Notes: a model not told the origin generated them from the sequence alone. Shown: positions 9,105 through 17,708, numbered from the stretch's first letter. The stretch is DNA of 42,073 bases from Desulfobacula sp. (GCF_030611305.1 NZ_JAUWQB010000026.1:1-42073); one strand, 5' to 3'. Numbers and translations: made by a program.

Positions 9105-9503
9105 TTATCGTTCAATTAATTCAATAGAAACATTATTAGCCGCACAGGCATCTAAAAATGCAATTTTTGAAGCTCCGCTGCCACTTTTTGGATGGAGGTC
9201 AAGTAAAGGCACACTATTGCACCGGAGACTATCAATAGACTCTTCGATGTTTTCAACCCTAACGGCCAGATGATGCAGACCTTCACCCCTTGTCTCTATA
9301 AACTGTTTAAACGCACCATCACCCGTGGGTTGAATCAGCTCCACTAATGTTTCCCCACAACTTAAAAAAGCAATAGTAATATTGTGTTCCGAATTTTTTT
9401 CGATTCCAGTTAACGGAAGACCAAGGATACCCTGATAAAACAGTAACGATAATTCTATGTTTTTTACAATAATGCCAATATGATCTATCAGTAAAGGTTT
9501 CAA
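9105..9503 (-). CDS. Methylmalonyl-CoA epimerase-like glyoxalase-fold protein
   Basis: A 132-residue vicinal-oxygen-chelate protein with two beta-alpha-beta-beta-beta modules. The metal-ligand pattern of methylmalonyl-CoA epimerase is visible: H in IDHIGIIVKNI near residue 8, E in TLVELIQP near 54, H in GLHHLAVRV near 77 and E in VSIELIER near the end. The GDGAFKQFIETRGEGLHH loop is also typical of that family. The start codon is TTG, supported by GGAG seven bases upstream and by the conserved start of the fold at once after it. It sits between enoyl-CoA hydratase and the broken reductase. Epimerase activity on a methyl-branched acyl-CoA is a reasonable inference; another lyase or isomerase function is possible. 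Confidence 0.8.
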   Translation of the reverse strand: MKPLLIDHIGIIVKNIELSLLFYQGILGLPLTGIEKNSEHNITIAFLSCGETLVELIQPTGDGAFKQFIETRGEGLHHLAVRVENIEESIDSLRCNSVPLLDLHPKSGSGASKIAFLDACAANNVSIELIER

Positions 9504-9550
9504 TGGCCCACTCCTTTCTCGAGGTTCTCTAAGTACTTAAATCAGAGTTA

Positions 9551-10330
9551 TTAGTTTTTATAAACAGGGGATCGCTTTTCCAAATACGCTGTCAGTCCTT
9601 CTGAATGATCCTCATTTCCAAATATTATTGTCTGCGAAAGCCTTTCCATCAGCAACCCCGCTTCAATACTTCCGTCAATCCCCGCGTCAATCACAGCTTT
9701 AGCTAATTTTACTGATAGCGCAGACTTCTTAAGGATTGCTTCTGCTGTCGCTTTAGCAGCATCCAGGGCACATCCTACTGCCACAACCTTGTTGACAAGT
9801 CCAATCCGTAGAGCCTCAACTGAATCGATAATCTCACCGGTTAATATCAATTCTTTCGCTTTTGCTGTTCCAACCAGCCGTGACAGGCGCTGAGTGCCAC
9901 CCGCGCCAGGCAGAATTCCTAAATTCAATTCCGGTTGACCAAATTTGGCATTTTCAGAAGCAATCCGGATATCGCAAGCCATTGCTAACTCACAGCCACC
10001 GCCAAGCGCATATCCGTTAATCGCTGCAATACTTATCTTGTCAAGCAGGGCCAGCCGCTTTAGTATTTTAATATTCTTTCCAAGGAAAGTCTCTTTAACC
10101 GACCGATCATTTAATGCATTAATATCAGCACCGGATACAAATGCGCTCTCTCCGGTGCCAGTGAAAATTAGTACTCTTATTTCCTGATCGTTTTCAACCA
10201 AAGTCAAAACCCTATCAATTTCTGCCCAGGTTTCTTTATCGAGAGCATTTCGGACTTTTGGACGATTCACAGTCGTAATACCGATCCCACCGACCTTTTC
10301 AAAAATTAAATTTTTAAACTCAGCTTTCAT
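9551..10330 (-). CDS. Enoyl-CoA hydratase (crotonase family)
   Basis: Adds water to a 2-enoyl-CoA. The 259-residue crotonase fold has both oxyanion-hole segments (SGADI at 66-70 and ALGGG at 108-112) and both catalytic glutamates, E114 (GGCELAMACD) and E134 (FGQPELNLGILPGAGGTQRL), so a true hydratase is more likely than a decarboxylase or isomerase of the superfamily. Its ATG overlaps the stop of the 3-hydroxyacyl-CoA dehydrogenase gene by four bases, so the two are translationally coupled and act in consecutive steps. Confidence 0.93.
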   Translation of the reverse strand: MKAEFKNLIFEKVGGIGITTVNRPKVRNALDKETWAEIDRVLTLVENDQEIRVLIFTGTGESAFVSGADINALNDRSVKETFLGKNIKILKRLALLDKISIAAINGYALGGGCELAMACDIRIASENAKFGQPELNLGILPGAGGTQRLSRLVGTAKAKELILTGEIIDSVEALRIGLVNKVVAVGCALDAAKATAEAILKKSALSVKLAKAVIDAGIDGSIEAGLLMERLSQTIIFGNEDHSEGLTAYLEKRSPVYKN

Positions 10331-11193
10331 TTTACTTGTTTCTCCTTGTAATCATAGATCCCCTTTCCCACTTTCCGACCCAGTCTTCCCGCCTTTACGT
10401 ATTTAACCATTAACGGCGCCGGTCGATATTTATCACCAAGGGTTTTATGAAGGTATTGAAGTATATTCAAGCGAGTGTCCAATCCAACGAGATCTACCAT
10501 TTCAAATGGCCCCATTGGATGGTTTAAACCAAGTTTTACAGCCATATCGATATCTTCTGGCGAGCCTAAGCCCTCTTGGAGCATATTAAAAGCCTCATTG
10601 CCGATCAACGCATTAATTCGTGTTGTTACAAACCCGGGGAACTCGTTAATTTTTACTGTTATTTTCCCCATCTTGCGGCACATTTCCTCGCAATTTTTAA
10701 AAGTTTTTTCTGATGTTTCCAAACCACACACGATTTCAACAAGTTTCATCATGTGAACCGGGTTGAAGAAATGCAAGCCGATTGTTCTTTCCGGTTTGCC
10801 AACAACCGACGCGATTTCGGTTATGCTCATAGATGAAGTATTACTTGCGAATATTGTATGCGCCAGGCATAATTTATCGAGTTCTGAAAAGACCTTTTGC
10901 TTCAATTCAAGATCTTCGGGAATCGCTTCTATGACAAGATCAACTTCGGCCGTTGCCTTTGCCAAATCCGTGGAATATTTTATTCGCTGTAGTGCAGCCG
11001 TTCTCTCCGCAGCTTCCAGTTTTCCTAATGTAACACCCTTTTGGAGATTGGAAGCAATGGTATCAATAGATTTTTCAAGCAAGGCACTTTCTATATCATA
11101 CATTGTCACATCAAAGCCACCGGCTGCACAAACATGAGTGATACCCCTACCCATGACGCCCGCTCCTAAAACTGCAACCTTTTTTCCCATCAT
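10327..11193 (-). CDS. 3-hydroxyacyl-CoA (3-hydroxybutyryl-CoA) dehydrogenase
   Basis: NAD-dependent oxidation of 3-hydroxyacyl-CoA to 3-oxoacyl-CoA. The 288 residues match the short monofunctional type: NAD-binding GAGVMGRGITHVCA at 10-23, the catalytic histidine H141 in GLHFFNPVHMMKLVEIV, SNTSS at 117-121, and the C-terminal dimer domain with NHPMGPFEMVDLVGLD. Two ATG codons lie in tandem (11193 and 11190); GGAGACAAAATT upstream suits the first. It overlaps the hydratase gene by four bases and follows the 3-hydroxyisobutyrate-dehydrogenase-like gene by 15. Confidence 0.94.
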   Translation of the reverse strand: MMGKKVAVLGAGVMGRGITHVCAAGGFDVTMYDIESALLEKSIDTIASNLQKGVTLGKLEAAERTAALQRIKYSTDLAKATAEVDLVIEAIPEDLELKQKVFSELDKLCLAHTIFASNTSSMSITEIASVVGKPERTIGLHFFNPVHMMKLVEIVCGLETSEKTFKNCEEMCRKMGKITVKINEFPGFVTTRINALIGNEAFNMLQEGLGSPEDIDMAVKLGLNHPMGPFEMVDLVGLDTRLNILQYLHKTLGDKYRPAPLMVKYVKAGRLGRKVGKGIYDYKEKQVK

Positions 11194-11208
11194 AATTTTG
11201 TCTCCTTA

Positions 11209-12021
11209 TTATTTGTATCTTACGAGTTGTTTAGCAAGCGACGACAGAAACATCGGAATTTCATGAATTTCCGCCACAGAGAGTGTCATGTCAATATCTT
11301 TATAGAGCAAATCAAGTGTTCCTCCTTTCTGATAATCTTCCTTCCATGATCGAACAATCTGCCAATTGTTGACAACCCATGAATCACCTGTACTTACTTT
11401 GAGCAGATCAAACAACGTATCCGATTTGAGGCCGACCTTGTTTGCCAGATTTTTAGCTTCGTGCACTGCACACATGTTCACCAGCAGAAGCATATTATTG
11501 ATCAGCTTTGCATATTGGCCCATACCTGAATCGCCAAGATAAAAAGTATGGCTTCCGAGCACATCAAATATCTTTTTGTATTTCTGAAATCCACTTTCAG
11601 ACCCACCGACCATAATAGTTAAGTCTCCTGTCCCAGCCCTTTCCTTGCCACCGCTAATTGGAGCATCCAAAAATATTAGGCCTTTCTTCTCAGACTGCTC
11701 GGCCAGATCGCAAGCGATCAAAGGATCAATTGTTGATACAACGATAATGGTTTCAAGTTGACCGGTGTTGGCAAGAACTCCTTTCTCGCCTTTAATAATC
11801 TGTTCAACCTGTGAAGTGGTTCTGACTGCAATGATTACCATTTCGGAACAGGCTGCGACATCCATAGGTGACTTTGCGACTTGGGCACCGATTTTTTCAA
11901 TTTGTCTTAATGATTTTTTGTCAATATCATAAACATTGAGTTTGTATCCGGCATTTATTAAGTTTTTTGCCATTGGATAACCCATCTCTCCCAGTCCAAT
12001 AAATCCTATCGCTTTTTCCAT
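11209..12021 (-). CDS. 3-hydroxyisobutyrate dehydrogenase / tartronate-semialdehyde reductase family
   Basis: Beta-hydroxyacid dehydrogenase family: reversible NAD(P) oxidation of a 3-hydroxy acid. The 270 residues contain the Rossmann motif GFIGLGEMGYPMAKNL at 6-21, the substrate-binding signature DAPISGGKERAGTGDLTIMVGG at 119-140 and the catalytic lysine K172 in GQYAKLINNMLLL. It is slightly shorter than the usual 290-300 aa, with a short C-terminus ending SLAKQLVRYK. It lies between the MmgE/PrpD gene and the 3-hydroxyacyl-CoA dehydrogenase. It suggests that a free hydroxy acid or semialdehyde is part of the pathway; the exact substrate is not readable. Confidence 0.88.
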   Translation of the reverse strand: MEKAIGFIGLGEMGYPMAKNLINAGYKLNVYDIDKKSLRQIEKIGAQVAKSPMDVAACSEMVIIAVRTTSQVEQIIKGEKGVLANTGQLETIIVVSTIDPLIACDLAEQSEKKGLIFLDAPISGGKERAGTGDLTIMVGGSESGFQKYKKIFDVLGSHTFYLGDSGMGQYAKLINNMLLLVNMCAVHEAKNLANKVGLKSDTLFDLLKVSTGDSWVVNNWQIVRSWKEDYQKGGTLDLLYKDIDMTLSVAEIHEIPMFLSSLAKQLVRYK

Positions 12022-12050
12022 TTTGTTTCCTCATTGCTTGGCGCACTTTC

Positions 12051-13385
12051 TTATTGAATATAAATCAGTTTTTCGAGCAAGGCGTTCAGATTATCATGGT
12101 TTTCAAGTCCAATAATCATCTGCCATGTTTCTGCCATATCATCAGGAGGTAGAACATCAGATGTATATTTTTCATACAATAAATGAACTTCATCAATGGT
12201 CAAGGGGGAATCAGGGCCTCCTTTAGCCTGAACTCTTTCCTTAGTAATCTTTCTGCCGTCGGTAAGTAATACTTCGATTTTTGCTATGCCACTCATGAAC
12301 TCTGCTGGCCATTCAGAATGATTAATTACTATCACCTTTTTCCAGGCCTTCTGGAATTCGTAAGATTGCAATACTTCCTGTGAAAAGTGACAACTGTTCA
12401 CATCACCATCTATCATTAAAGCTGCCATTATATGATGAAAACTAAAACGTGCATCTTCTGTATGGATAGGCTCAGGACGATTGCATGTGTTGTCAACCGG
12501 CCCCACATGAATCTTTATGATATCAATGGCATCCACTGTTAATTCCTGCTCTACCAGTATTTCCAGCATCATATCAATATGTCGGTGGGTTAAAAAGCAG
12601 CAAGGGTATTTCTTTATCCACGTCTCATGAACGCGCCATCTTGCTCCTGCCAAATCTTTTACAATTGACTTAGCATCGTAGTTATGGCCGGTACACATTT
12701 GAGATAACCACTTCTCAACATCCCAGCTCCCGGTCATGCCCATCTTTGCTAACTGGGCTGCCATCAATCCATTGCGGCAGGCAACAGCAGATTCAATATA
12801 GTGAGCATCCGTACCGAAATTAATGATGAATCCACTGGCACAGCCCATTGCTATGCCCATAGCATTCTTAAGCTGTTCCCGATCAAGCCCAAGGGCTTTG
12901 CCAGCAGTCACGGACGCACCAATAACGCCATAAAATGGAAGATCCGTGTAACCTTTAGATGATAAAGTAAACATTCCAATCCGGTTCATGACCTCAATAC
13001 CAAGAGCCGCGGCCGTGATAACTTCTTTACCGGTTAAGTTTAATTTTTCTGCCAGAGGAAAAATCACAGGAAAAATAGTAATATCGCTGGTGGCCGAAGG
13101 GAATTGATCATCTTCCAGCTCAGCAGCGTGAGAAGTAATTCCGTTAATAAAGATCGCGTCTTCTATTAGAAATTTCTTTCCAGAGCCTATAGCACCAATT
13201 TCTCCAGGGGCATTTTTTGATTCGGTATACTTGATAATTCTTTTTCCGGCAACGGTTGTAGAGCCCGTTAACATGGCCGCGACTATTTTTGAGGTCAGTG
13301 CTTTTGTATAAAGAACAGTTTCATCTGGTATATCCTGAAAATCAGTTTCAAAAACAAATGCTGCAAGTTGATCCATTATAGACAT
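12051..13385 (-). CDS. MmgE/PrpD family protein
   Basis: Family that includes 2-methylcitrate dehydratase and cis-aconitate decarboxylase (all-helical domain plus a lid domain). The 444 residues show the family landmarks: the GSGKKFLIEDAIFINGITSHAAELEDDQ region near 65-95, a GYTDLPFYGVIGASVTAGKALGLD segment near 145-168 and KYPCCFLTHRHID near 258-270. The shape of the active site, and so the substrate, cannot be assigned from sequence alone; many members act on branched or tricarboxylic acids. AGGAGAGAG precedes ATG. It is the first enzyme gene after the TRAP permease, so it may act on the imported acid or its first derivative. Confidence 0.85.
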   Translation of the reverse strand: MSIMDQLAAFVFETDFQDIPDETVLYTKALTSKIVAAMLTGSTTVAGKRIIKYTESKNAPGEIGAIGSGKKFLIEDAIFINGITSHAAELEDDQFPSATSDITIFPVIFPLAEKLNLTGKEVITAAALGIEVMNRIGMFTLSSKGYTDLPFYGVIGASVTAGKALGLDREQLKNAMGIAMGCASGFIINFGTDAHYIESAVACRNGLMAAQLAKMGMTGSWDVEKWLSQMCTGHNYDAKSIVKDLAGARWRVHETWIKKYPCCFLTHRHIDMMLEILVEQELTVDAIDIIKIHVGPVDNTCNRPEPIHTEDARFSFHHIMAALMIDGDVNSCHFSQEVLQSYEFQKAWKKVIVINHSEWPAEFMSGIAKIEVLLTDGRKITKERVQAKGGPDSPLTIDEVHLLYEKYTSDVLPPDDMAETWQMIIGLENHDNLNALLEKLIYIQ

Positions 13386-13458
13386 TATCTCTCTCCTTTA
13401 TGTATGTTGAAATTCCCGATCGTTTTATTGGATTATTATTCATGTATATTTGATATCT

Positions 13459-14790
13459 CTAATCGATAAGTACCGAGGGCAACCACGTGATGAGTCCTGG
13501 AAAAATTATACAAATAAGTAATCCCAGTTCCATTAATCTCCAAAATGGAAAAGCCCCCCAATAAATGTCCTTGGTTTTAACCTCAGGGGGCGCCACTCCT
13601 TTTAGATAAAACAGAGCATAGCCAAATGGTGGTGTCAAAAAAGAGTCTTGAAGCATTACCGCCATAATGATAACAAACCAAAGTTTATCAAACCCGAGCT
13701 GGTCAGCAATCGGCAGAAAAATTGGAAAAACGATCATAACTATGCCGATCCAATCTATAAACATACCAAGTACAAACAGGATTAACATCATGATTGCGAA
13801 CGTTCCCCATTTCCCGAATCCAACTCCCAAAATTAGATCACGAACAACATCGCCTCCACCCAGCCCTAAAAAAACGCCAGTAAAACAGGTCGCCCCAACC
13901 AGAATCATCATTACCATAGATGTGGTTTTTGCCGTCTGTGTGATTGCTTCAAAAAATTCTTTGGCATCAAATCTTTTATAGGCCAACACCAAAACAAACG
14001 CTAAAAAAGCTCCAACAGCAGATGCTTCTGTGGGGGTTGCTATTCCGAAAAAAATAGTTCCAAGCACACCTATAACGAGGACCATTGGAGGGACCATTGA
14101 TTTAAGAACCATTTTCGCAATTGTTTTATTGGAAACCTCGGAACGTACCTCTTTCGATAATGCTGGCCCCATAGTCGGGTTTAAGTTGCATTTGATTAGG
14201 ATATAACCAATGTAGAGAAATGATAACATCAGGCCTGGTCCAATTGATCCGGCAAAGAGTTTGCCAACAGATAGATTTGCCTGATTGCCCATAATAATGA
14301 GCATAATACTCGGGGGAATTAAAATTCCCAGCGCTCCACCGGCACAGATGCAGCCGCAACTCAGCCTTTTATCATATTCATATTTTAGCATTACTGGCAA
14401 TGCTAAAAGGCCCATTGTAACAACAGAGGCACCGATTATACCGGTACAAGCGCCAAACAGTGTAGAAACCACGATGACAGCTATGGCGATACCACCTTTA
14501 ATTGGCCCGAACAAATATCTCATGGCATCAAAAAGGGTTTCAGCGATTCCAGAACTGTCCAACACCCTGGCCATAAAAATAAAAAGTGGGATCGCCAATA
14601 AAATGTAATCGTTCATTAGATTATAGATGCGCCCTGCAAACATATAAAAACAATCCGGCCCCCACCCGATAAACCCAAAAATTACGGCCAATCCACCTAA
14701 TACAAATGCCAAGCTGTGTCCCATAAGTAACCCAACTAAAAGGCTAATAGACATGAGGATTGTTATCCATTCCGGGCTTACTTCAAACAT
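13459..14790 (-). CDS. TRAP transporter large permease, DctM subunit
   Basis: The ion-coupled transport subunit of a tripartite ATP-independent periplasmic transporter in the inner membrane. The 443 residues are strongly hydrophobic with about 12 membrane segments and typical DctM stretches: LMNDYILLAIPLFIFMARVL, GAASV-like GIIGASVVTMG, SCGCICAGGALGILIPPSIMLIIMG and GIATPTEASAVGAFLA. The start overlaps the end of dctQ by eight bases, so the two membrane subunits are coupled. It works with the binding protein at 15425-16540. Confidence 0.95.
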   Translation of the reverse strand: MFEVSPEWITILMSISLLVGLLMGHSLAFVLGGLAVIFGFIGWGPDCFYMFAGRIYNLMNDYILLAIPLFIFMARVLDSSGIAETLFDAMRYLFGPIKGGIAIAVIVVSTLFGACTGIIGASVVTMGLLALPVMLKYEYDKRLSCGCICAGGALGILIPPSIMLIIMGNQANLSVGKLFAGSIGPGLMLSFLYIGYILIKCNLNPTMGPALSKEVRSEVSNKTIAKMVLKSMVPPMVLVIGVLGTIFFGIATPTEASAVGAFLAFVLVLAYKRFDAKEFFEAITQTAKTTSMVMMILVGATCFTGVFLGLGGGDVVRDLILGVGFGKWGTFAIMMLILFVLGMFIDWIGIVMIVFPIFLPIADQLGFDKLWFVIIMAVMLQDSFLTPPFGYALFYLKGVAPPEVKTKDIYWGAFPFWRLMELGLLICIIFPGLITWLPSVLID

Positions 14791-15289
14791 TTTTTTTCTC
14801 TTTTTTATATTTTTGTATTTCTTTATAAAAAATTACCACCCCCTGCAACAACAGTAAAAAAGCAGATATGGGAATTACTGTTTTAATAGGATACAAAGGA
14901 GGAGCAAAAACGCTCCAGCTTGTTTCTTTTATTGCCCATGATTTGGTGGCATAAACCGTTCCCTGGTACAATAACACAAGACAAAAAGGGAAAAAAAACA
15001 GAACATACGAAAGTATTTGAAGAAAAGCCTGTTTCTTTTGGGTTAACGTCTCAGAAACAACATCCACTCCGACATGAGCGCCATGCAGTAGACTATAGCC
15101 AGCAAGTGTCATAAAATAGAAACCGAATAGTTGCGTTGTTACCTCAAAACTCCAAATTGTCGGTTTGCGAAACACATATCGCATGATTACCTCGATAACC
15201 ACCAGCAAAGTGAGTACTACTATGGAGCAACTGACAATCCTTCCAATCCATTCATTAAGATTGTCTATGATATGGATGATTTTTTTCAC
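14783..15289 (-). CDS. TRAP transporter small permease, DctQ subunit
   Basis: Small membrane subunit that pairs with DctM. The 168 residues form four hydrophobic helices, with the conserved family motif RYVFRKPTIWSFEVTTQLFGFY near 38-60 and GYSLLHGAHVGVDVVSE at about 64-80. The start is GTG, with GGAGATTATATA directly before it. It lies 135 bases downstream of the binding-protein gene, with a strong hairpin between them (15364-15396). Confidence 0.93.
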   Translation of the reverse strand: MKKIIHIIDNLNEWIGRIVSCSIVVLTLLVVIEVIMRYVFRKPTIWSFEVTTQLFGFYFMTLAGYSLLHGAHVGVDVVSETLTQKKQAFLQILSYVLFFFPFCLVLLYQGTVYATKSWAIKETSWSVFAPPLYPIKTVIPISAFLLLLQGVVIFYKEIQKYKKEKKNV

Positions 15290-15363
15290 TATATAATCTC
15301 CAAACCTAAAGAGGTCTTTAATAATTTTAATGTTGCGTTTTATGATTGCAAATCAATCTTGTT

Positions 15364-15396
15364 GCCTGGAAAGTCGCGCAATTTGACTTTCCAGGC
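15364..15396. promoter_or_regulatory. Intercistronic hairpin between TRAP binding protein and dctQ
   Basis: Perfect 12-bp stem GCCTGGAAAGTC (15364-15375) / GACTTTCCAGGC (15385-15396), loop of nine. There is no T-run on the minus strand, so it is more likely an mRNA-stabilising or partial-termination structure that keeps the binding protein more abundant than the permease. Confidence 0.65.
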
Positions 15397-15424
15397 ATCT
15401 GAATATAATATCCTGTGTATAATA

Positions 15425-16540
15425 TTATTCTGAATACTTCTTTATTGCTTCAAGATCAGGAAGCACAGGGTTACGTCCAGCTGTAAAAGGACTCGCTATT
15501 GAACGCCACTTAGCTTCTATTTTCATAAAATTGAGTTGGGAATAGGCTATTTTAGCAAACATAGGATTTTCCTTACTGGATTCAAGAAGATGCTTCCAGG
15601 ATAACTCCTGAATTTTATCTAAATCTTCATCACTGAGCCGAGTAACCTGGATTCCCTTGTCAAGAAATTTTTGAGTCGCAATAGCTGAAGAATATTCATA
15701 ATAGGTATATGTCCAACCGAAAGTAGCCGCTGCAATTGTCTTCAGCAGTTCTTGTGTTTTGGCAGGCAGACTATCCCAAGCTTTTTTGTTTATCATGACA
15801 CCTCCGACTGAAGCTGGTTGATGCCAACCGGGGGTTGCCCAATATTTGGTTACTTCCTGAAAGCCCAACCCCCAATCATTTGCCGGGTCTGAAAATTCAC
15901 CTGCATCTATAACACCCTTTTCAAGTGCTTGATAAATTTCTCCACCTGAGAGCATTACTTGTGAAGCGCCAAGATCTTTTAATATTTTTCCTTGGGTTTG
16001 ACCGGACATCCTGATTTTTAAACCTTTATAATCAGCAAGCGTTCTTATCGGTTTGTTTCCTCTAACCCCTGATTCCGCAGTAGAAACCCAATAGGGCAGA
16101 TAAACAATTCCGAATTGACTATAGAGCTCCTGGTATAATTCGAACCCGCCTCCCTGGTAGATCCAAACCATGTAATCGGAAGGTGTTAGACCCATTGGGA
16201 ACGCTCCGAGCAGATCGAAGGCCGAGTTTTTACCAGCCCAATAGTTTGGCCAATCACCTCCGGCCTGGACTGTGCCTTGTGAGACAGCATCAAGGAGCTC
16301 AAAGGCAGGTACTAAAGCACCCCCTTCAAAAAATTTAATCTGTAGATTATCATCAGCCAGGGTATTAACGAGGTTAACAAAATGCTTGTCGGCCTCAATA
16401 AATTGAATTGACGGAGGCCAGCAAGTTGTCATTTTCCAGTTGATAACTTTTCCAGTTGCATTAGTTGTAAACATTGCTATAAGAACAAACAGAATTGCAA
16501 ATACCTGCAGAAAGTGGCTGTTAAACATTTGCTTTTTCAT
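15425..16540 (-). CDS. TRAP transporter periplasmic binding protein, DctP family (TakP-like)
   Basis: Periplasmic solute receptor for the DctQM permease. The 371 residues begin with a signal peptide (MKKQMFN, hydrophobic 11-26, cleavage probably after TNATG). The body follows the TakP-type pattern for 2-oxo or other monocarboxylates: FEGGALVPAFELLDAVSQG, KGLKIRMSGQTQG with the carboxylate-binding arginine, SGGEIYQALEKGVIDAGEFSDPAND and YWATPGWHQPASVGGVMINKKAWDSLP. I therefore infer a monocarboxylic acid more than a C4-dicarboxylate, but binding cannot be fixed by reading. GGGAGAA precedes ATG. It is the first gene of the long catabolic operon. Confidence 0.93.
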   Translation of the reverse strand: MKKQMFNSHFLQVFAILFVLIAMFTTNATGKVINWKMTTCWPPSIQFIEADKHFVNLVNTLADDNLQIKFFEGGALVPAFELLDAVSQGTVQAGGDWPNYWAGKNSAFDLLGAFPMGLTPSDYMVWIYQGGGFELYQELYSQFGIVYLPYWVSTAESGVRGNKPIRTLADYKGLKIRMSGQTQGKILKDLGASQVMLSGGEIYQALEKGVIDAGEFSDPANDWGLGFQEVTKYWATPGWHQPASVGGVMINKKAWDSLPAKTQELLKTIAAATFGWTYTYYEYSSAIATQKFLDKGIQVTRLSDEDLDKIQELSWKHLLESSKENPMFAKIAYSQLNFMKIEAKWRSIASPFTAGRNPVLPDLEAIKKYSE

Positions 16541-16883
16541 TTTTTCTCCCTTTACACATTAATTGTTATAGGTTTAATTTTGCCATAGTAGACAGATTAT
16601 TTTGTTTGCTGGTCGGTTCACCTCCTCATTGGCTTATGGGGTTTTTAGTTAGCATTGTATGTAGTATTGTATGCAATTGACGCTCCATTTTTTTTTACCT
16701 CTCCACAATTTTGAGATAAAATATCACCTAAATATAAGTGCATCACAAATCGGCTGGCGACCTAAAGCGGGACAGTTTGAACCAGTTTATGAGAGTCATC
16801 CAGCAGGTAGGCCTCAGGAATAGGGCATTCCAGAAGAGCCTTATTCTACTGGGTGTCCCGGCTTATGTCCATAGCCCATAAAT
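16541..16883. other. Non-coding gap upstream of the catabolic operon
   Basis: Holds the operator-like repeat at 16654-16677 and the untranslated leader of the operon. The part near 16740-16880 contains a short minus-strand open stretch ending in TVPL with no start codon, closed by an upstream TAG. It may be debris of a mobile element, but I cannot identify it. Nothing else is recognised. Confidence 0.4.
16654..16677. promoter_or_regulatory. Candidate GntR operator upstream of the TRAP/catabolic operon
   Basis: ATTGTATG occurs at 16654 and again at 16666, a 12-base step; the second forms the near-palindrome ATTGTATGCAAT. Over 20 bases it matches the reverse complement of the 17583-17602 site in 16 positions, and the four differences are all transitions. 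It lies about 114 bases before the dctP start codon. Confidence 0.65.
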
Positions 16884-17558
16884 CTACAATCTAAGTACCC
16901 ATCTTGAGGGTTTCTCTATCTCCTTGGTCAAGCCGCACGCAGCTTCTTTTAGATGCAACAGCATTAGTTTTTTTGCCTTTTCCCCATTCTTCAGTTTTAG
17001 TGCTTCTATAATTTTTTTGTGTGAATCTACATAGTTGTCTATTTGAATCGGAAGTGACAGCCCCTCAGATACCCGTCTGTATATCTTCCTTCGTAGGTCA
17101 CTATCGATTTCCATAAGGGTTTTATTACCCTGTTTTTTTAGAAAATAGTTATGGAATTCCGAGTTTTTTTGCATATATTCCGCATATTTCTTCCCATTGG
17201 CCAATCTTTCCATTTCATTATTAAGTCCATCCAAGAAAGATAAGTCCTTTTTGGAAATGATATCAACACTAACCTGCTCAACGGCATTTGCTTCCAGTAT
17301 GCCTAAAATTTCATAAATTTCTTGTACCCTTTGAGCCGAAATTTTTCTGACGATAGTCCCCGTATCTTTAGTGTGTGATGTATAACCCTCTTTTTCTAGT
17401 TGTAGCAAAGCTTCGCGAACAGGGGTACGGCTGACATTAAATTTTTTAGCCAATGTAATTTCTAATAATTTTTCCCCAGCATTTATCCTGCCATGAATAA
17501 TATCATCAACGATTTGATTAAATACTATTTCCCTTAGTGCTTTTTTCGAAGTGTCCAT
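16884..17558 (-). CDS. GntR-family regulator with FCD ligand domain
   Basis: Transcription regulator, probably a ligand-released repressor of the catabolic operon. With the start at 17558 (MDTSKKALRE) it has 224 aa: winged helix at 5-70 including LAKKFNVSRTPVREALLQLEKEG, then an FCD all-helical ligand domain (about 78-215) typical of FadR-type GntR proteins that sense organic acids. The open frame extends upstream to a TTG at 17633, but that TTG is the -35 hexamer of a good promoter, and the operator-like palindrome at 17583-17602 would then be coding, so 17558 is preferred. The gene is transcribed toward the operon it should control, separated by the 343-base gap. Confidence 0.92.
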   Translation of the reverse strand: MDTSKKALREIVFNQIVDDIIHGRINAGEKLLEITLAKKFNVSRTPVREALLQLEKEGYTSHTKDTGTIVRKISAQRVQEIYEILGILEANAVEQVSVDIISKKDLSFLDGLNNEMERLANGKKYAEYMQKNSEFHNYFLKKQGNKTLMEIDSDLRRKIYRRVSEGLSLPIQIDNYVDSHKKIIEALKLKNGEKAKKLMLLHLKEAACGLTKEIEKPSRWVLRL

Positions 17559-17582
17559 ATTCACAACCGTTAGTTTATATAA

Positions 17583-17602
17583 TATACAATATTGTATACA
17601 AT
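17583..17602. promoter_or_regulatory. Palindromic GntR operator overlapping the gntR transcription start
   Basis: Two overlapping perfect palindromes: TATACAATATTGTATA (17583-17598) and ATTGTATACAAT (17591-17602). The half-site TATACAAT repeats with a 12-base step, the same step as at 16654-16677. The predicted transcription start near 17597 falls inside it, which suits negative autoregulation. Confidence 0.7.
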
Positions 17603-17603
17603 C

Positions 17604-17633
17604 AGCATAAACACATAACTCTTGGCTTGTCAA
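17604..17633 (-). promoter_or_regulatory. Predicted sigma70-type promoter of gntR
   Basis: Minus-strand TTGACA (17633-17628), an 18-base spacer and TATGCT (17609-17604). It leaves a leader of about 39 bases before the ATG at 17558. Confidence 0.5.
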
Positions 17634-17708
17634 CTAAAATTTATTTTTTGTGTTTATTTTTTGTTGAGAGCAAATAACTTGTCTGGATTTGTAGGGACAA
17701 AACTATGG

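Noticed and set aside
15425-16540. Calling the TRAP receptor a C4-dicarboxylate binding protein by default
   Set aside because: Its motifs are closer to the TakP-type monocarboxylate receptors; the substrate is left open.
16884-17633. GntR gene starting at 17633
   Set aside because: That TTG is the -35 box of the likely promoter, and the operator would be inside the gene; 17558 fits better.
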